Shown: positions 33,893 to 45,530 of the stretch, piece by piece
Position numbering within the stretch: the first letter of the stretch is position 1
Layout of the letters: each line of letters starts with the position of its first letter
Origin: Hydrangea macrophylla
Lineage: Eukaryota > Streptophyta > Magnoliopsida > Cornales > Hydrangeaceae
Direction of reading: 5' to 3'
NCBI GenBank assembly: GCA_033977485.1
Contig: CM066993.1
Coordinates: forward strand, 28,200,001 to 28,264,000
Length of the DNA stretch: 64,000 nucleotides
Program-made: the position numbers and the translations under genes
The notes under the pieces: model-generated
The model's input: only the letters and a program-made list of their open reading frames with translations
Told to the model about the DNA's origin: nothing
The model's database searches: none

Positions 33893-34999
33893 TGTCACGC
33901 CCCGATTTTCACTTACAAAAATAATATAAAGAATTGAATCAAAATTTGCAAATAGTCAAGTGTATTTTAAAAAAACAAAAATAATTACACTTGAGTGCCC
34001 AAAATTACAAATAAATTCATTTACACAGTTAGGACCCAAGTAACTCGAACCCCACATGGTACTCTAATGTGCTCCAATTTGACTGCTACCAATGGTACCT
34101 GCATCTAAAATAACACACGGGGAAGTATACAATATGACAGGAATAACGAAGGCTAAAAAGTACAATGAACAACCATGACGACATAAGAATTGTTAGGATC
34201 AAATAAAATAGACCAATCACTCAACCCACCCATTCACACAATTTACCCGCTCACCCACAAGAGCATCATACTAGGTTCCTCTTGGTAACATAGCAATAAG
34301 AGACACCAACCTCACCTCACCCGTCACCATTCCTCGGTCCTTGAGGCCTGTTGGATCTTGGTACGTGCTCATTGCTCATGTACCCTTTAGTCACATAGCA
34401 CTTAACCAAAATAATATATTAATATTATTTAACCAAAAAGACATGAATTCCAATAAAAAGACAACATAAATCAAAGAGAGTACAAATAGGGATGACAAGG
34501 AAAATACTCCGGAGATTTAAGAGCATATTGTACACAACCCCGCACCTTAAAAATGATGTTGATCAATTTCCAAACTCTCTGAATAACTATGGTTATGTGA
34601 GTATATGAGTAATCATATGTGTGTCATGTATATATATAATAATATGTGTGTGTGTGATCTAGCCGAGAGAGAGAGACAGAATAGGGAGACAGTGAGTGCG
34701 AAGAGAGTTATGAGAGATTGGGAGATTTTGGTGTGTATATAAAGACTTGAATTTCTTGGGCGCAAAGCACTGTGAAGCATAAGCTTCACACATATACAAA
34801 TACCATACACACGCACATACAGTGCACAATATGATGGATTGGCCTCCAAGTTCAATCGAGGAATTCTTGTGTGTGTTGAGCTCACAAGCTTAACCACATA
34901 CAGATAAAAATATACTGCTAAAAATCTCAAACTGGTATATTTTCTAATAAAAATAAATATATATTTTTGAAATACGTTTTAAAGTTCCGGGTCACTACA
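33893..34999 (-). repeat. 3' LTR of the TRIM-like element
   Basis: On the plus strand it runs from TGTCACGCCCC to GGGTCACTACA, 1107 bp. It closely matches 35219-36345, differing by roughly one base in twenty in the stretch I compared. An inverted repeat TGTGAAGC-ATAA-GCTTCACA is at 34771-34790, beside TATATAAAG (34736-34744). Confidence 0.88.
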
Positions 35000-35218
35000 C
35001 TACCCCCCCCCCCCCCTTAAAAGAATTTCGTCCGCAAAATTACAACATAAATATTTTGACAAACAAATTGAAAATTTCAAAAGAAATTTTTTATTTTTTT
35101 TTTTGTAGAGACAAAAATCCAAGTAGTACAAATAAATAGTACTGCCCTCGTTGATTCCCCCAGGCGATGTGGAACTAAGCCCTACATTTCCGGCTGGGTG
35201 CAGGCTCTGATACCAAAT
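35000..35218 (-). other. Internal region of the TRIM-like element
   Basis: On the minus strand: primer site TGGTATCAGAGCCTG (35215-35201, initiator-Met tRNA) after a 3-base spacer, then AT-rich non-coding sequence, and a G-run polypurine tract (C run at 35003-35016 on the plus strand) next to the 3' LTR. There is no gag or pol trace. Confidence 0.88.
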
Positions 35219-36345
35219 TGTCATGCCCCAATTTTCACTTACAAAAATAATATAAAGAATTGCATTAAAATTTGCAAATAGTCAAGTGTATTTTAAAACA
35301 ACAAAAATAATTACACTTGAGTGCCCAAAATTACAAATAAATTCATTTACACGATTAGGACCCAAATATCTCGAACCCCACATGGTACTCTAATATGCTC
35401 CAATTTGACTGCTACCAATGGTACCTGCATCTAAAATAACACACGGGGAAGTATACAATATGACAGGAATAACGAAGGCTCAAAAGTACAATGAACAACC
35501 ACGACGACATAAGAATTGTTAGGATCAAATAAAATAGACCAATCACTTAACCCACCCGTTCACACAATTTACCCGCTCACCCACAAGAGCATCATACTAG
35601 GTTCCTCTTGGTAACATAGCAATAAGAGACACCAACCTCACCTCACCCGTCACCATTCCTCGGTCCCTGAAGCCTGTTGGATCTTGGTATATGCTCATTG
35701 CCCATGTACCCTTTAGTCCCATAGCACTTAACCAAAATAATATATTAATATTATTTAACCAAAAAGACATGGATTCCAATAAAAAGACAACATTAATCAA
35801 AGAGAGTACAAATAGGGATGACAAGGAAAATACTCCGGAGATTTAAGAGCATATTGTACACAACCCCGTACCTTAAAAATGATGTTGATCAATTTCCAAA
35901 CTCTCTGAATAACTATGGTTATGTGAGTATATGAGTAATCATATGTGTGTCATGTATATATATAATAATATGTGTGTGTGTGTGTGATCTAGCTGAGAGA
36001 GAGAGGCAGAATAGGGAGACAGTGAGTGCAAAGAGAGTTATGAGAGATTGGGAGATTTTGGTGTGTATATAAAGACTTGAATTTCTTGGGCCCAAAGCAC
36101 TGTGAAGCATAAGCTTCACACATATACAACTACCATACACACGCATATACAGTGCACAATATGATGGATTGGCCTCCAAGTTCAATCGAGAAATTCTTGA
36201 GTGTGTTGAGCTCACAAGCTTAACCACACACAGATGAAAATATACTGCTAAAAATCTCAAACTGGTTAATTTTCTAATGAAAATAAATATATATATATAT
36301 ATATATATATTTTTAAAATACGTTTTAAATTTCTGGGTCACTACT
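35219..36345 (-). repeat. 5' LTR of the TRIM-like element
   Basis: 1127 bp, longer than its partner mainly through a longer (AT)n tract at 36288-36310. The last plus-strand base has changed (ACT for ACA). Confidence 0.88.
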
Positions 36346-36715
36346 AATGCATTGTTGGCTCAACTACAGAAGCTGAATATGTGGCTTCTTGTGAAGCTGC
36401 AAAGGCAGCTGTTTGACTCAAGATGTTTCGTATGGAGCTCAGGGTGGTACCACTGTCGTTGTCACCTATTACGCTATACTGTGATAATAGTGGGGTAGTG
36501 GCTCAGTCCAAGGAGCCGAGGAACCACAGAAATGGAAAGCACGTAAAGTAGAAATATCATCTAATCCAAGATATAGCTCAACGTGGAGATGTGACTGTCA
36601 ACAAGATTGCCACCTCGGACAATCTTGCAGATCTGTTTACAAAGGTCTTGCCACAGAAGGTCTTTGATCATCATCTAGATAGTTTAGGTCTCAGATGTAG
36701 TCCTAAATGGTTATG
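36346..36715 (+). pseudogene. Copia RNase H C-terminal part
   Basis: Continues after the insert with CIVGSTTEAEYVASCEAAKAAV, a TGA where the family has Trp, and later NKIATSDNLADLFTKVLP and the end PKWL, with stop TGA at 36713-36715. The stretch 36420-36560 holds further frame breaks. GTGCAAGTGGGATTT, the Copia polypurine tract, follows. Confidence 0.85.
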
Positions 36716-36731
36716 AGTGCAAGTGGGATTT

Positions 36732-38134
36732 TGTTGGGTTTGTCCAACCATTACTTTGTGTTTGAGACAATGACATATTAATATATGGATATCAGCTTTA
36801 CATTTCATTATGTATGTTTCTTTCATGAGATGATTGTGAATCCATAAGTATCATAGTAAGTAATTCGTGTGTGTATGAGATATGTACAAGTGAGATATGA
36901 ATTACTATTCTTTGACACTTAGAATTTTTCACAGTGAATGGATTGACTAATCTCAATCACTAGAGTGTAACTCTTAGTTAAATATGCTAGTGCTTATAGT
37001 GCATTGACAGACCTGAGCTTTCCTATTGACACTCAAGACTGTCAAACAGCCGATAGGAACTCATAACTTGTATAAGGTATGTGTTCTCAATCTTGAGACG
37101 ATTATGAACACAGACTGTGGATATGGCTTCTTTGACTTACCAATCAGTAAGGTCTATAGAAGATCAAGACTTGGGTATCTTGGGTATGTCATGTTCATAG
37201 GATTGTAAAATACATTGTCGAGATAGAATTTACTCTCTGATAAAGAGTAAGCATTCCCTTGAGAATGTCACCAAGTTGGTTACTGAGAACTACAGTCTTG
37301 TTGATAAGTAATCATCAACATGTTTGGAAATTGTGAGAGGTGAATGGGACTCAAGGAATATAAGAAGTAATCGTGATTTAGGTTGACAGTAACTATTTAT
37401 TCAACTATCTGAATATGATTACGAATGTTGACAGTAGAGGGACATTAGTACACCATACAAGTCTAGTTATCGCTTCGGATATGTTTTACATTGGAGTTCA
37501 GTTATCGTTTTATAGTGGAGTAAACATTAACTGATTAGTTAGTTAGTTTGTTGATCAAAGAGTTTGATCATGGGAATTAACAACTGGTCTGAGCCAATAA
37601 TAAAGAGCCTAGGAAGTCCCACTCTTAGCTCTACTAGGATGCTTGGAAAGGCACTTAGGGATGCTATCAAGACTGGTTCGATGGATCGAAGTTGTTTCAA
37701 TCGATTGAAGTCTAGACAGGTTTGATCAATCGAAAGTGGTTCAATCGATCGAAGCCACTTCGATCGATCGAAGGTAAGGTCGATTCTGGGAATCTATAAA
37801 TAGGGCAGCTGTGTCCAAAAATCATAGTTCGTCATTTTTATATACCAAATACTGCAAAAACTATTTAGGGCTTTCCAAACCTTTTCTATCCTCTCTATTA
37901 GGGTTCCCACCAACCCTAGTCTCTCCGGGAGCATCCATAAAAGTCATAAGAGTGAAGACCATCTAGTGGAGGCTGCTGGAAGTCGAAGATTTCAAAATTG
38001 GGTTCAAGACCTAAGGTATAAACTTTTCTCTCTCTTGTGTATATGCATTTATAGAGTTATAACCAATAAAAGTTTCAAACTTTGTTTTTCTGCTGTGCAT
38101 TTAAATAAATTTTAAACCTATTTTTCCTTTAATA
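36732..38134 (+). repeat. 3' LTR of the Copia element
   Basis: Starts TGTTGGGTTTG after the polypurine tract. Collinear with the solo copy at 53236-54741 except for a gap of some 55-100 bp near 36925. The right edge, put at 38134 from that alignment, has lost its CA. Palindromes at 37677-37772 precede TATAAATA at 37795-37802. Confidence 0.8.
37677..37802 (+). promoter_or_regulatory. Copia LTR promoter with palindrome array
   Basis: Five 14-bp units of the TTCGATCGATCGAA type (37677-37690, 37696-37709, 37720-37733, 37740-37753, 37759-37772), some decayed, end 22 bp before TATAAATA (37795-37802). The solo copy has six units at 54240-54352 and the same TATA box at 54375-54382. Confidence 0.6.
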
Positions 38135-38894
38135 ATGCCACCAAAATATTTTTTGCTTCATTCCACTATGGTTGCCTTCAAGCTAAATGAAAACCTAACC
38201 TGATTTCTAGGGCATAGATCAGTACAAATCTGGACAGTGAGAAACAAATACAACTTTGAGAAGGAACATTGAGAACCAAATAGAACTTTGAAAAGGAACC
38301 AGAGAGAGAGAGAGAAAGAGAAGTTCAGTTTACCAGTAGGGTACAGCGGTGGCTAGTGGGCACAGGCAGTGGCTGGTGAGCACCGGTGCTGGGCTATGGT
38401 CGGTGATGGTGGGCGCCGGCAGTAGGTTGTGGACGGTGAATGTGGGCAACGGCATTGGACTGGTGTGTCACCTCTTCTTTCTCTCTCTTTCTCTCTCCCT
38501 TCATGAGATCCCTAATATATTTTATGGCGGATTAATCGGGGAAGGCAAAGGGCGACAAGATCAAGCCAGGGGAGCAGATCTGTTGATTCTCTTTCTCTTT
38601 CTCTCTCTTTCTCTATCTCTCTCTCGCTCTGCCCGATCTGTTTTTGTACCTAAGTTATCTCTTTCTTTTATTTTTCTTTTTTGTATTACTTTTAATTTCA
38701 ATAAATATTAGTAACGGATATATCCGTTAGTATTTTTTAAAAATCCGTTAGAAATAATATATCCTAATACGGAGAGTTATTACTAACGGATATATACCTT
38801 ATCTAACGAAAATATCCATTAGTAATTACTAAAGGATATATCTATTAGAAAGCATAAAAGTTGTCTATTAGATATCTGGTCATATGGTGTAGTG
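38135..38894. mobile_element. Possible CACTA DNA transposon remnant
   Basis: The right part (38712-38880) holds several copies of TAACGGATATATCCGTTA and variants in both directions, like the subterminal repeats of CACTA elements, and ends TGGTGTAGTG, the inverse of CACTACACCA, at 38894. A GGTGGC/GGGC-rich stretch (38349-38460) and CT-rich tracts (38480-38500, 38590-38630) precede them. I see no left terminus or transposase. The terminus overlaps the start of the lone LTR at 38888, so one of the two calls may be wrong at its edge. Confidence 0.4.
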
Positions 38895-41005
38895 ATAACT
38901 GATCATGACAGTACCGATAAGGTACTTCTACTCTTGCCACTAATGCCCCATTAGCCATAGTGACATCTGAATAACATTATTGAACTCACGACTTCTTTCA
39001 TGAACTGATCACACAAACAAAGCATGAGAACTAGACCGGCTGATATGATCGTTTTGTTTGTAGAATTTATCACAACTTTCTTATATTCAATTAGCGTACG
39101 CGGTACAAGTCATTAAAACTTATTAATAATCGGGGTATCGTCCTTACTCATATCACATTATAGCTTACGGAGTTTACGTATGTTACTAGTATAAGAATTA
39201 CAGGTCAGTCATACATTTTATTATAGAAAACAAGAACTTCTTTAAAAATAATAAGCTCGAGCGCTCCTCCCACGTGACTGCTCTGACCAACCAAGCTCTC
39301 GCCTCTACGATTATTCAAATTCCTTTGTTCTTTTATTACAAAAGTAGTTCTTTATACTAAAGTACTGCTAAATTAGCATATGGTATAACTCTAGGATTCA
39401 AGTGATAGTTATTAGATGTCGAATACAAATCAAATAACAACTATCATAGTTTATGGTACAACCAAGCATAGCATAAACCTTCATAAAATTCAGTAGATTG
39501 GTAGTTTATAATAAAATTTCAGTTAGATTCTTATGCATGTTACATGCATGGACTTTAATCATCAATTAAACTTAAGAAAACATAAATTCAAGTGAGTATG
39601 AGTATTCACTAATTGTTAGATGATCCTAGATGATAGAAATGATGAATGTGTGTGTATGGACTTGAAGCAACTTCAAGCAAGCTCCAAAACAAGCTTTAAT
39701 GCTTTGATCCTTTCCTTTACCTTCTTTGATTCTTCTTGAACCTCAATTCCAAAACTTCAATTTATGTAATGTGTGTGTATATGTGCATATGAGAATGTGT
39801 TTGAGGTCTTGATTAAGCCATGCATGGTGTATGTGCAAAGTGTGTAAGGAATTCACAAGAACTCTCCTAAGGTCTCACTCTCTGTAAATGCAAAATTTTC
39901 CAACATAATAAATGCTGAGAATGTGTGGTATTTATAGAGTTTGAAGACCCATGGGAAAAATAGTCTTTTCACTAAAATTTAAGTTCGAGCGCTCAAGTGC
40001 TCGAGTGCTCCAATCTGAGCGCTCGGGGCTCCTATTTCATGTATTCTTCTAAAAGGTTCAAGTAAATAAACGTTCATAAGGTTGAAGATCAAAGTTCAAA
40101 GCATATATATATATATATACGAATCAAAACTTACATACTCATATCCGATTATATAAATGCATTATCGATAAAGTAAATACGAGGAAAAGGGCCAGCATTA
40201 CAAATTATGATATTTGAACATTTGTGACATTTAAGACTTCAAGTTATATATCAAAACTTGTAGACATGCTTTCAACTTGAAATTTAAACACATAAGAGCA
40301 ACTAAAATCACATATACGAATCTAAGTTCACATAGAAACACACAAGTTCATAGATCTCTTTACTGGCAATCTAAGATTATCAATTTAAGCTTGCAAATTG
40401 AGAGATTCCCATGTAGTCTTCAAGGATTACACTAGTATGAATCTATTACATAGTATTAGACATGAACTACCTTGATTTTGAGAAAATCTCTAACGACAAG
40501 AAGATGTCAAAAATGAAAGAAATTGCTACACACGCATGCTCCTCGTCGCAAGGATCAACTTTCTCTCTTGGAGCTAAGCTTAGAGATCGAGAGATCTATA
40601 TGATTTTGAGGGTTTTGTAGTTGAAGTCCTAGGTAAATGAGTCCTAGAGAGAGAGAGAGAAAGGTTGTAGGATTTTTATGAAAATATCTCTAACTCCCTC
40701 TATTTAGATTAAGTGGCAATGTACAACTCACGAAGCAAGAGGTACTACTCACTTAAACTGCTATATCTTATTAACCGTACCGAATATGATAAAAGTTCAA
40801 CCACAGAAAGTAAATCATTTGAGCATACGCTCCATTTAGTCCAAAAATCTCATTTTTGAATCTCTGGTCAAGTCTGACATCACAGGTTAAAATGACCAAA
40901 ATACCCCTATGATGAATTTTTCTGAAAAAATTTCAAATTATTGTCAAAATCATACTAAGCATTTTAAAACTCACAATTAAAGTCAAATAAGCACGGGATA
41001 TTACA
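38888..41005 (-). repeat. Lone LTR of a Ty3/gypsy element
   Basis: On the minus strand it starts TGTAATATCCCGTGC at 41005, a common gypsy LTR start, and may end ...ATCACTACA at 38888. ATATG follows at 41006-41010, and ATATG also occurs at 38882-38886, one base from the expected position. GAGCGCTC-type palindromes lie at 39984-40026 and 39254-39267, with a TATA box between them. No internal sequence is attached on either side. The left edge is less certain than the right. Confidence 0.5.
39929..40026 (-). promoter_or_regulatory. Promoter of the lone LTR with GAGCGCTC palindromes
   Basis: Reading leftward: GAGCGCTC (40016-40025), GCACTCGAGCAC-type (39998-40010) and TTGAGCGCTCGAA (39984-39996), then 46 bp on, CTATAAATA (39937-39929). 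Confidence 0.45.
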
Positions 41006-41624
41006 ATATGAGTCCAAATGAAAAAAAAATAAGACTATTCTTTAGTGTCGAAACCTTCAACCTGAACACAGTATGATTTTACCATGTGTAACATGACTCA
41101 ACCCATGTAACTTACATAGATACACAAGTCATAATTAGCTTAACATGTTTAAACTAGTAACATTTTGCTCAACACATTGAAATTGTGGACCCATTTTTGT
41201 GACATACTAAACTTGTTTATCTAATATGCATAATCTTACAGCTCGGTTTGCCTTTAAAAATGTATATAAGTAATAAAAAAAATTAATGTCTAGGATGAGA
41301 TTGGTTTTGAAGTGGACGATTGAGATCAATTCATTTTTCCTACAAACTTCTGCTTTTCATTCAAAATTTGAAATCCTACCAAATTTGAGTTTAGTTTTAC
41401 AATTTGGCTTTTCCCCTAATGGTTGGCTTAAAGTCTTTCCACTAAGGGTTGTTTGGCTTAAGGCTTAAAAGGTATTTGACTTTTGGCTTGAGAGTTGTTT
41501 GGTTTAGCTTTGTTGTCTTTTAGCTTAAGCGTTTGACTTTTGGCTTAAGGATTGTTTGGCTTAGAGGCTATTTACCTTTTGGCTTAAAGGTTGCTTGGCT
41601 TATTGGCTAATGGTTTAATGGTTT
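41006..41624. other. Unassigned spacer with degenerate GGCTTAA repeats
   Basis: 41011-41380 is AT-rich with no recognised feature. 41395-41620 is a degenerate tandem series based on TTTTGGCTTAAGGGTTGTTTGGC, with about ten repeats of variable length, ending at the edge of the next LTR. Confidence 0.5.
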
Positions 41625-42057
41625 TGTCACACCCCGAAATAGCAAAAATAGAGAAAATTAAATTTCCTTTTTGAGTCCATAGGAAATGACTGGTGAAGTC
41701 ACTGAATTGTCCACACCATGCAGTACTAAACAGCAAATGCTAAAGATAATAAATGGAAACTTGTATACCATGATAAGGAGTTCTATAACTATTACATATA
41801 ACATAATATAAAAAGTTCCTAAGTTAACATATGCCCTAAGTACAAAACATAATAATAACGTCTAGAAGTAGGCTCATAACTACAATCTATCATATGTCCT
41901 CAGCTGGCGTATACATAACCGTCAGCATAGTAATCCTCTCTATTGTTTCCACCTTCTGTCGGTCCAACTTTGACATATCCTTCCTCTGAATAATAGTCAT
42001 CCTCGTACAATACATTATATGTATTGTACGCAATAGGATAATCTAAATGGGGGATGT
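41625..42057 (-). repeat. Tekay-related LTR, left piece
   Basis: Begins TGTCACACCCCG and aligns with 22963-23460 of the Tekay 5' LTR (CAAAAATAGAGAAAA, GGTGAAGTCAC, TTGTCCACACCA), at clearly lower identity. It stops at the Tat-2 insertion; the rest resumes at 61513. No primer site lies to the left, so it is a solo or 3' LTR. Confidence 0.75.
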
Positions 42058-45000
42058 TGTAGACACCCAATTTTGACCACACTGATAGGATTTAGGGTGG
42101 ACAACGTCATGGTAAATTCGGTGATGAAAAGTACCCCATGGAAGGTACTAGATTCCACACAACCGAAAGATCGAACTTCAGAAAGTGACTTCAAGCTCAG
42201 AAAGTCCTTTTCCATGCATAAATCCCGATTTTGTCAAAATCGTCTATCAAAATTCATATTCACTCAGGGTTATATGAACATGAAGTGTTCTAAATGCAGT
42301 ATTTTAGATGTCCAAAGATTTAATTTTAAAGAAAAGTTCGAAATTGACGTGCATTGAAAAGCAATTTTGAAAAAGACGTCGTTTGATTTCAAAAAGACGA
42401 CTAAAGTTCCGTAGGACTTCCGAGCTTCAATTGGACTTCAATTTTCATTATAAAACCTCCTAGAATATTGTTATACTGAAATTCAACTTGACAGCTTTCC
42501 AGCAGTACGTAAACAGACAATTTCAGACAAGAAAAAGCATTTTTAAGAAAATCTGAAAAAGCAGTGCACGTAATTTTTGAAACAGAGCTTGAGGGCAACC
42601 AAGGGGACCCAAAAAGGAAGTGGCAGGTCCCACAAAGGGGTAACAGGTCCCCCCTAAGTTGCCACCTATATAGTGCACCCATCATCGAGCTTTTTGAGTT
42701 CCAGACCCTTCTAGAAGCCTCCCACTGCGAGGAAATTGCCTCGAAACTGCATTGAGGCACCGAAAGGCCATTTTAACCCTTTTTGACCTCTAAAATCTTT
42801 GTTTTAACCCTAAAATTTAAGAGTTAATTTTTCAAGACTCTATACATAGATCCACATAAGATCATCTTTGATATACAAGAGAGTATAGAGAAGGAAGTAC
42901 ATAAAAGAGAGAAGTACATACAAGTAAATATACTTGCAAGAGATAAGAATATACTTAGAATTCAAGAGAGATTTATAGAGAGAAGAAGTGAATTATGAAG
43001 ACAATTTCCATAAAAATAATCTCAAGATAATTATATTAGAGATTTGGACATCAATTGCCTCTCTTAAACTTCCATGGATGAGTGCTTGAAGAACTTGAAG
43101 AACACTTGAAGAAGAAGACTCTTTAAATCAACTTTGAATGCATAATTGAGAATCCTCCAAGAGGTAGACATCATATTTCATCTCTAATTCCTACTTTTGT
43201 ATATAGATCTATAAGACTTGGATCTAGTTTATTTTTACTTTGTTTATTAGAACACTCATCTTCTTCCTCTCTTGTTCTTCACACACCCACAAAGCTAGAT
43301 CCAAGTCTCTTTTGATTATTGATAATTCTTAATTACAGATTGATTTACACTTTGATTTTTACTTTTAATTTCATTCTTCATTTTTAGTTTATATCCATAC
43401 ATACATGATTATATACATGTATCTATTTTGAATTCCATGATGGTTTGAAAATATGATCTATGAGAAGTATGATTCCTATGTTCATACATATCTCTTGATT
43501 ATTCCTATTACCTAGAATTCCTTTTGAATTTCATCTCCATAGGATATTTGTAAGTCCCTTTGATCCATGATCTAAAGTTCTTCATAGAACTTGAGGGCTA
43601 AATTGATTGGGATCATGATAATTAAGTTGGTCTATGAGTTTGATCTCTCTAATACGCTTCAACCATCACCTAAGATGTTTTTCTCATACTTTAAAATGAA
43701 CTAGATAAAATTCAGCAAAACAGATTGGTTTTGTCCATAAGATTTGATCCACCAAAACCTATAGTTTGATGGATTTCAAATTTTCTAGGTAAACTTTGAT
43801 GAATTAGCTTTCATTCGATCCGTTTTGAGAGTCACTAAGATCCATATGCTATTTTTAGAAATTATTGAGAAATCAGTGGATAGAGTTAAACATAGTCTCT
43901 TTGTACTTGAATTTCATAAAATCTATAATAGTTATCGATGTTCCGCTTTTGGGGGATGATTCCTAACTCATGTATCTATATGCCGATGTAAAATCGTGAG
44001 CATATGATTGAGTTAAGATCGTTTTTTAAGCGTTTGAAGTTGATACAACTATTCTGAAATTTTCTAGATTTAACTACAATCATGATTATGTATACAAAAT
44101 GGTCATATCTTGATCACTCAACAATAATTGATGAATAAAACTTGGTTTAGAAATCATCTAGGATAAATTGATGAGAGATCAAAAGCTTTGAATCAATTGA
44201 TTAACATGATTCATGAACTTATATTATGTTTTATATTCCTTTGTCAAGTGATACCAAATTTTCAGAATAACAGAGTCTGTTTAAAACAACTTTTCAGAGA
44301 CCTTAAGTTCATGACATGTCCATGGGATTATTTTTGTCATAAATTAAAATGAAATAGCTTTCTTTGGATGCCAAATAGAGCTTCACATGATTTATTTTAG
44401 AATTAATTATGATTTTTACAAGAATAGTGGACAGTCCTGGTCCACTGTTCCCAAAACTCTTCTTTCTCAAACATCAAAAATGGCAAAGAGGTTCTACTTT
44501 TTGGAGAAGTTCCCTAAGAAATGTATCTAACTTTTTGTAAAAGGGTTTTAACCCAGCTCATAGTTAAGACCACTTTTGATATGATTCATTAGAGGTTTCT
44601 AAATCTGGAAATTTGATTGATGACATCTTGTCCTTGTTTATCATGCATATCATTTGTTTACTTGTATTTTTGCAATGCTTGGGTGTTTCTTGGTGTCTTA
44701 GTGTAGAGAATTGAATGCCATAGATCTGGACTTCGATTTGTGGGTTTGCCTCGTCTACAGGTGGCTTAGTGTCCATGTATCGTGTACTATCTCTATCCTT
44801 TCTCTTAGAATTTTTCTAGGTTTACAACTTTGTTTCCACGACACAATTCCTTTAGGATAGTCCTCGTTTATATGCTTATATCATAGAGACATCTTATCTA
44901 GGATTGCTGCATGATTGCATTATATGTTTCATTCCTTTTTTCTTTTTGTGACTCTGCTTGAGTCAACCCAATGTAAGTATTCTCATTCCCTTTTGCATCT

Positions 45001-45509
45001 CATGACATGTTTCCTTTATTTACATCAATCCGGGGCGGGACTAGCCACTAAGTATATCTCTCTCTTGTATTACATGTGCATCTGACTTCTACTTGATTTA
45101 ATCTCTTAACATGATTTTCTTAGATGTTCCCTTGTGACATGTATATATTATCTAGTATGTTTGAGAAAATAATGCCAATTATGAATTAAGAACAACGATA
45201 TTTGAATCAAGGCCTACCGTTTGGTAGGGCGAGGAAGGGATGCTTTAGTCTTGCTTGGGCTCCTTTGCCTCTCATACCAAGACCCCCGAACCTAGTTTCT
45301 AGAATGAAGGGTGAGTAACCTTATTTAATTTTGGGTGAGTTAAACTTGGGTTTCCTAATTCCTAATAAAAATTAGGTGGCGACTCTTTGTCTCTAGGATC
45401 GTGTGAAGAAGTCCTAGTTTTCCTTGAAGTGTGGTCCTTGGGATCCGTCTCGAGACACTATCAAGGAAAAATGCTAGGACCCACCCCTCATCCATGCTCA
45501 TGGTCTACA
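42058..45509 (+). repeat. 5' LTR of Tat-2, 3452 bp
   Basis: TGTAGACACCC to ...GGTCTACA. The 3' block (about 45208-45390) is related to Tat-A LTRs and holds TGGCGACTC at 45377-45385, 136 bp before the same string in the primer site. Confidence 0.88.
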
Positions 45510-45512
45510 ATC

Positions 45513-45530
45513 TGGCGACTCCACTGGGGA
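45513..45530 (+). other. Primer binding site (Arg-tRNA), Tat-2
   Basis: TGGCGACTCCACTGGGGA, three bases after the LTR, matches the Arg-tRNA-type primer site used by Ogre/Tat elements. Confidence 0.8.

Larger units (their letters stand above)
33893..36345 (-). mobile_element. Compact non-coding LTR element (TRIM-like), 2453 bp
   Basis: Two LTRs of about 1.1 kb flank only 219 bp of internal DNA holding a primer site and a polypurine tract and no ORF. A perfect 5-bp duplication, AATGC, lies at 33888-33892 and 36346-36350. The Copia RNase H frame resumes across it (…NQKC then IVGSTTEAEYVA), so it interrupts that gene cleanly. Orientation is minus from the primer site. It would depend on proteins of another Ty3/gypsy-like element. 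Its LTRs are much longer than those of classical TRIMs, so the class name is loose. Confidence 0.9.
31000..38134 (+). mobile_element. Ty1/Copia element (Tork-like), 5'-truncated, with nested TRIM-like insert
   Basis: A gag zinc knuckle, protease, integrase, RT and RNase H in Copia order end in a 3' LTR (36732-38134). There is no 5' LTR or gag N-terminal part; Athila-2 sequence is within tens of bases of the first Copia codons, so the exact left edge (30975-31040) is unclear. The sequence style (KARLV-type RT, KEGIDY-type motif, LGIKLFRDRK) suits Tork. A 2453 bp non-coding LTR element interrupts it at 33893. Confidence 0.82.

Noticed and set aside
38349..38711. 120-codon ORF starting MASGHRQW
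   Set aside because: It crosses GGTGGC-rich and CT microsatellite sequence in a probable transposon remnant; no domain or codon pattern supports it.
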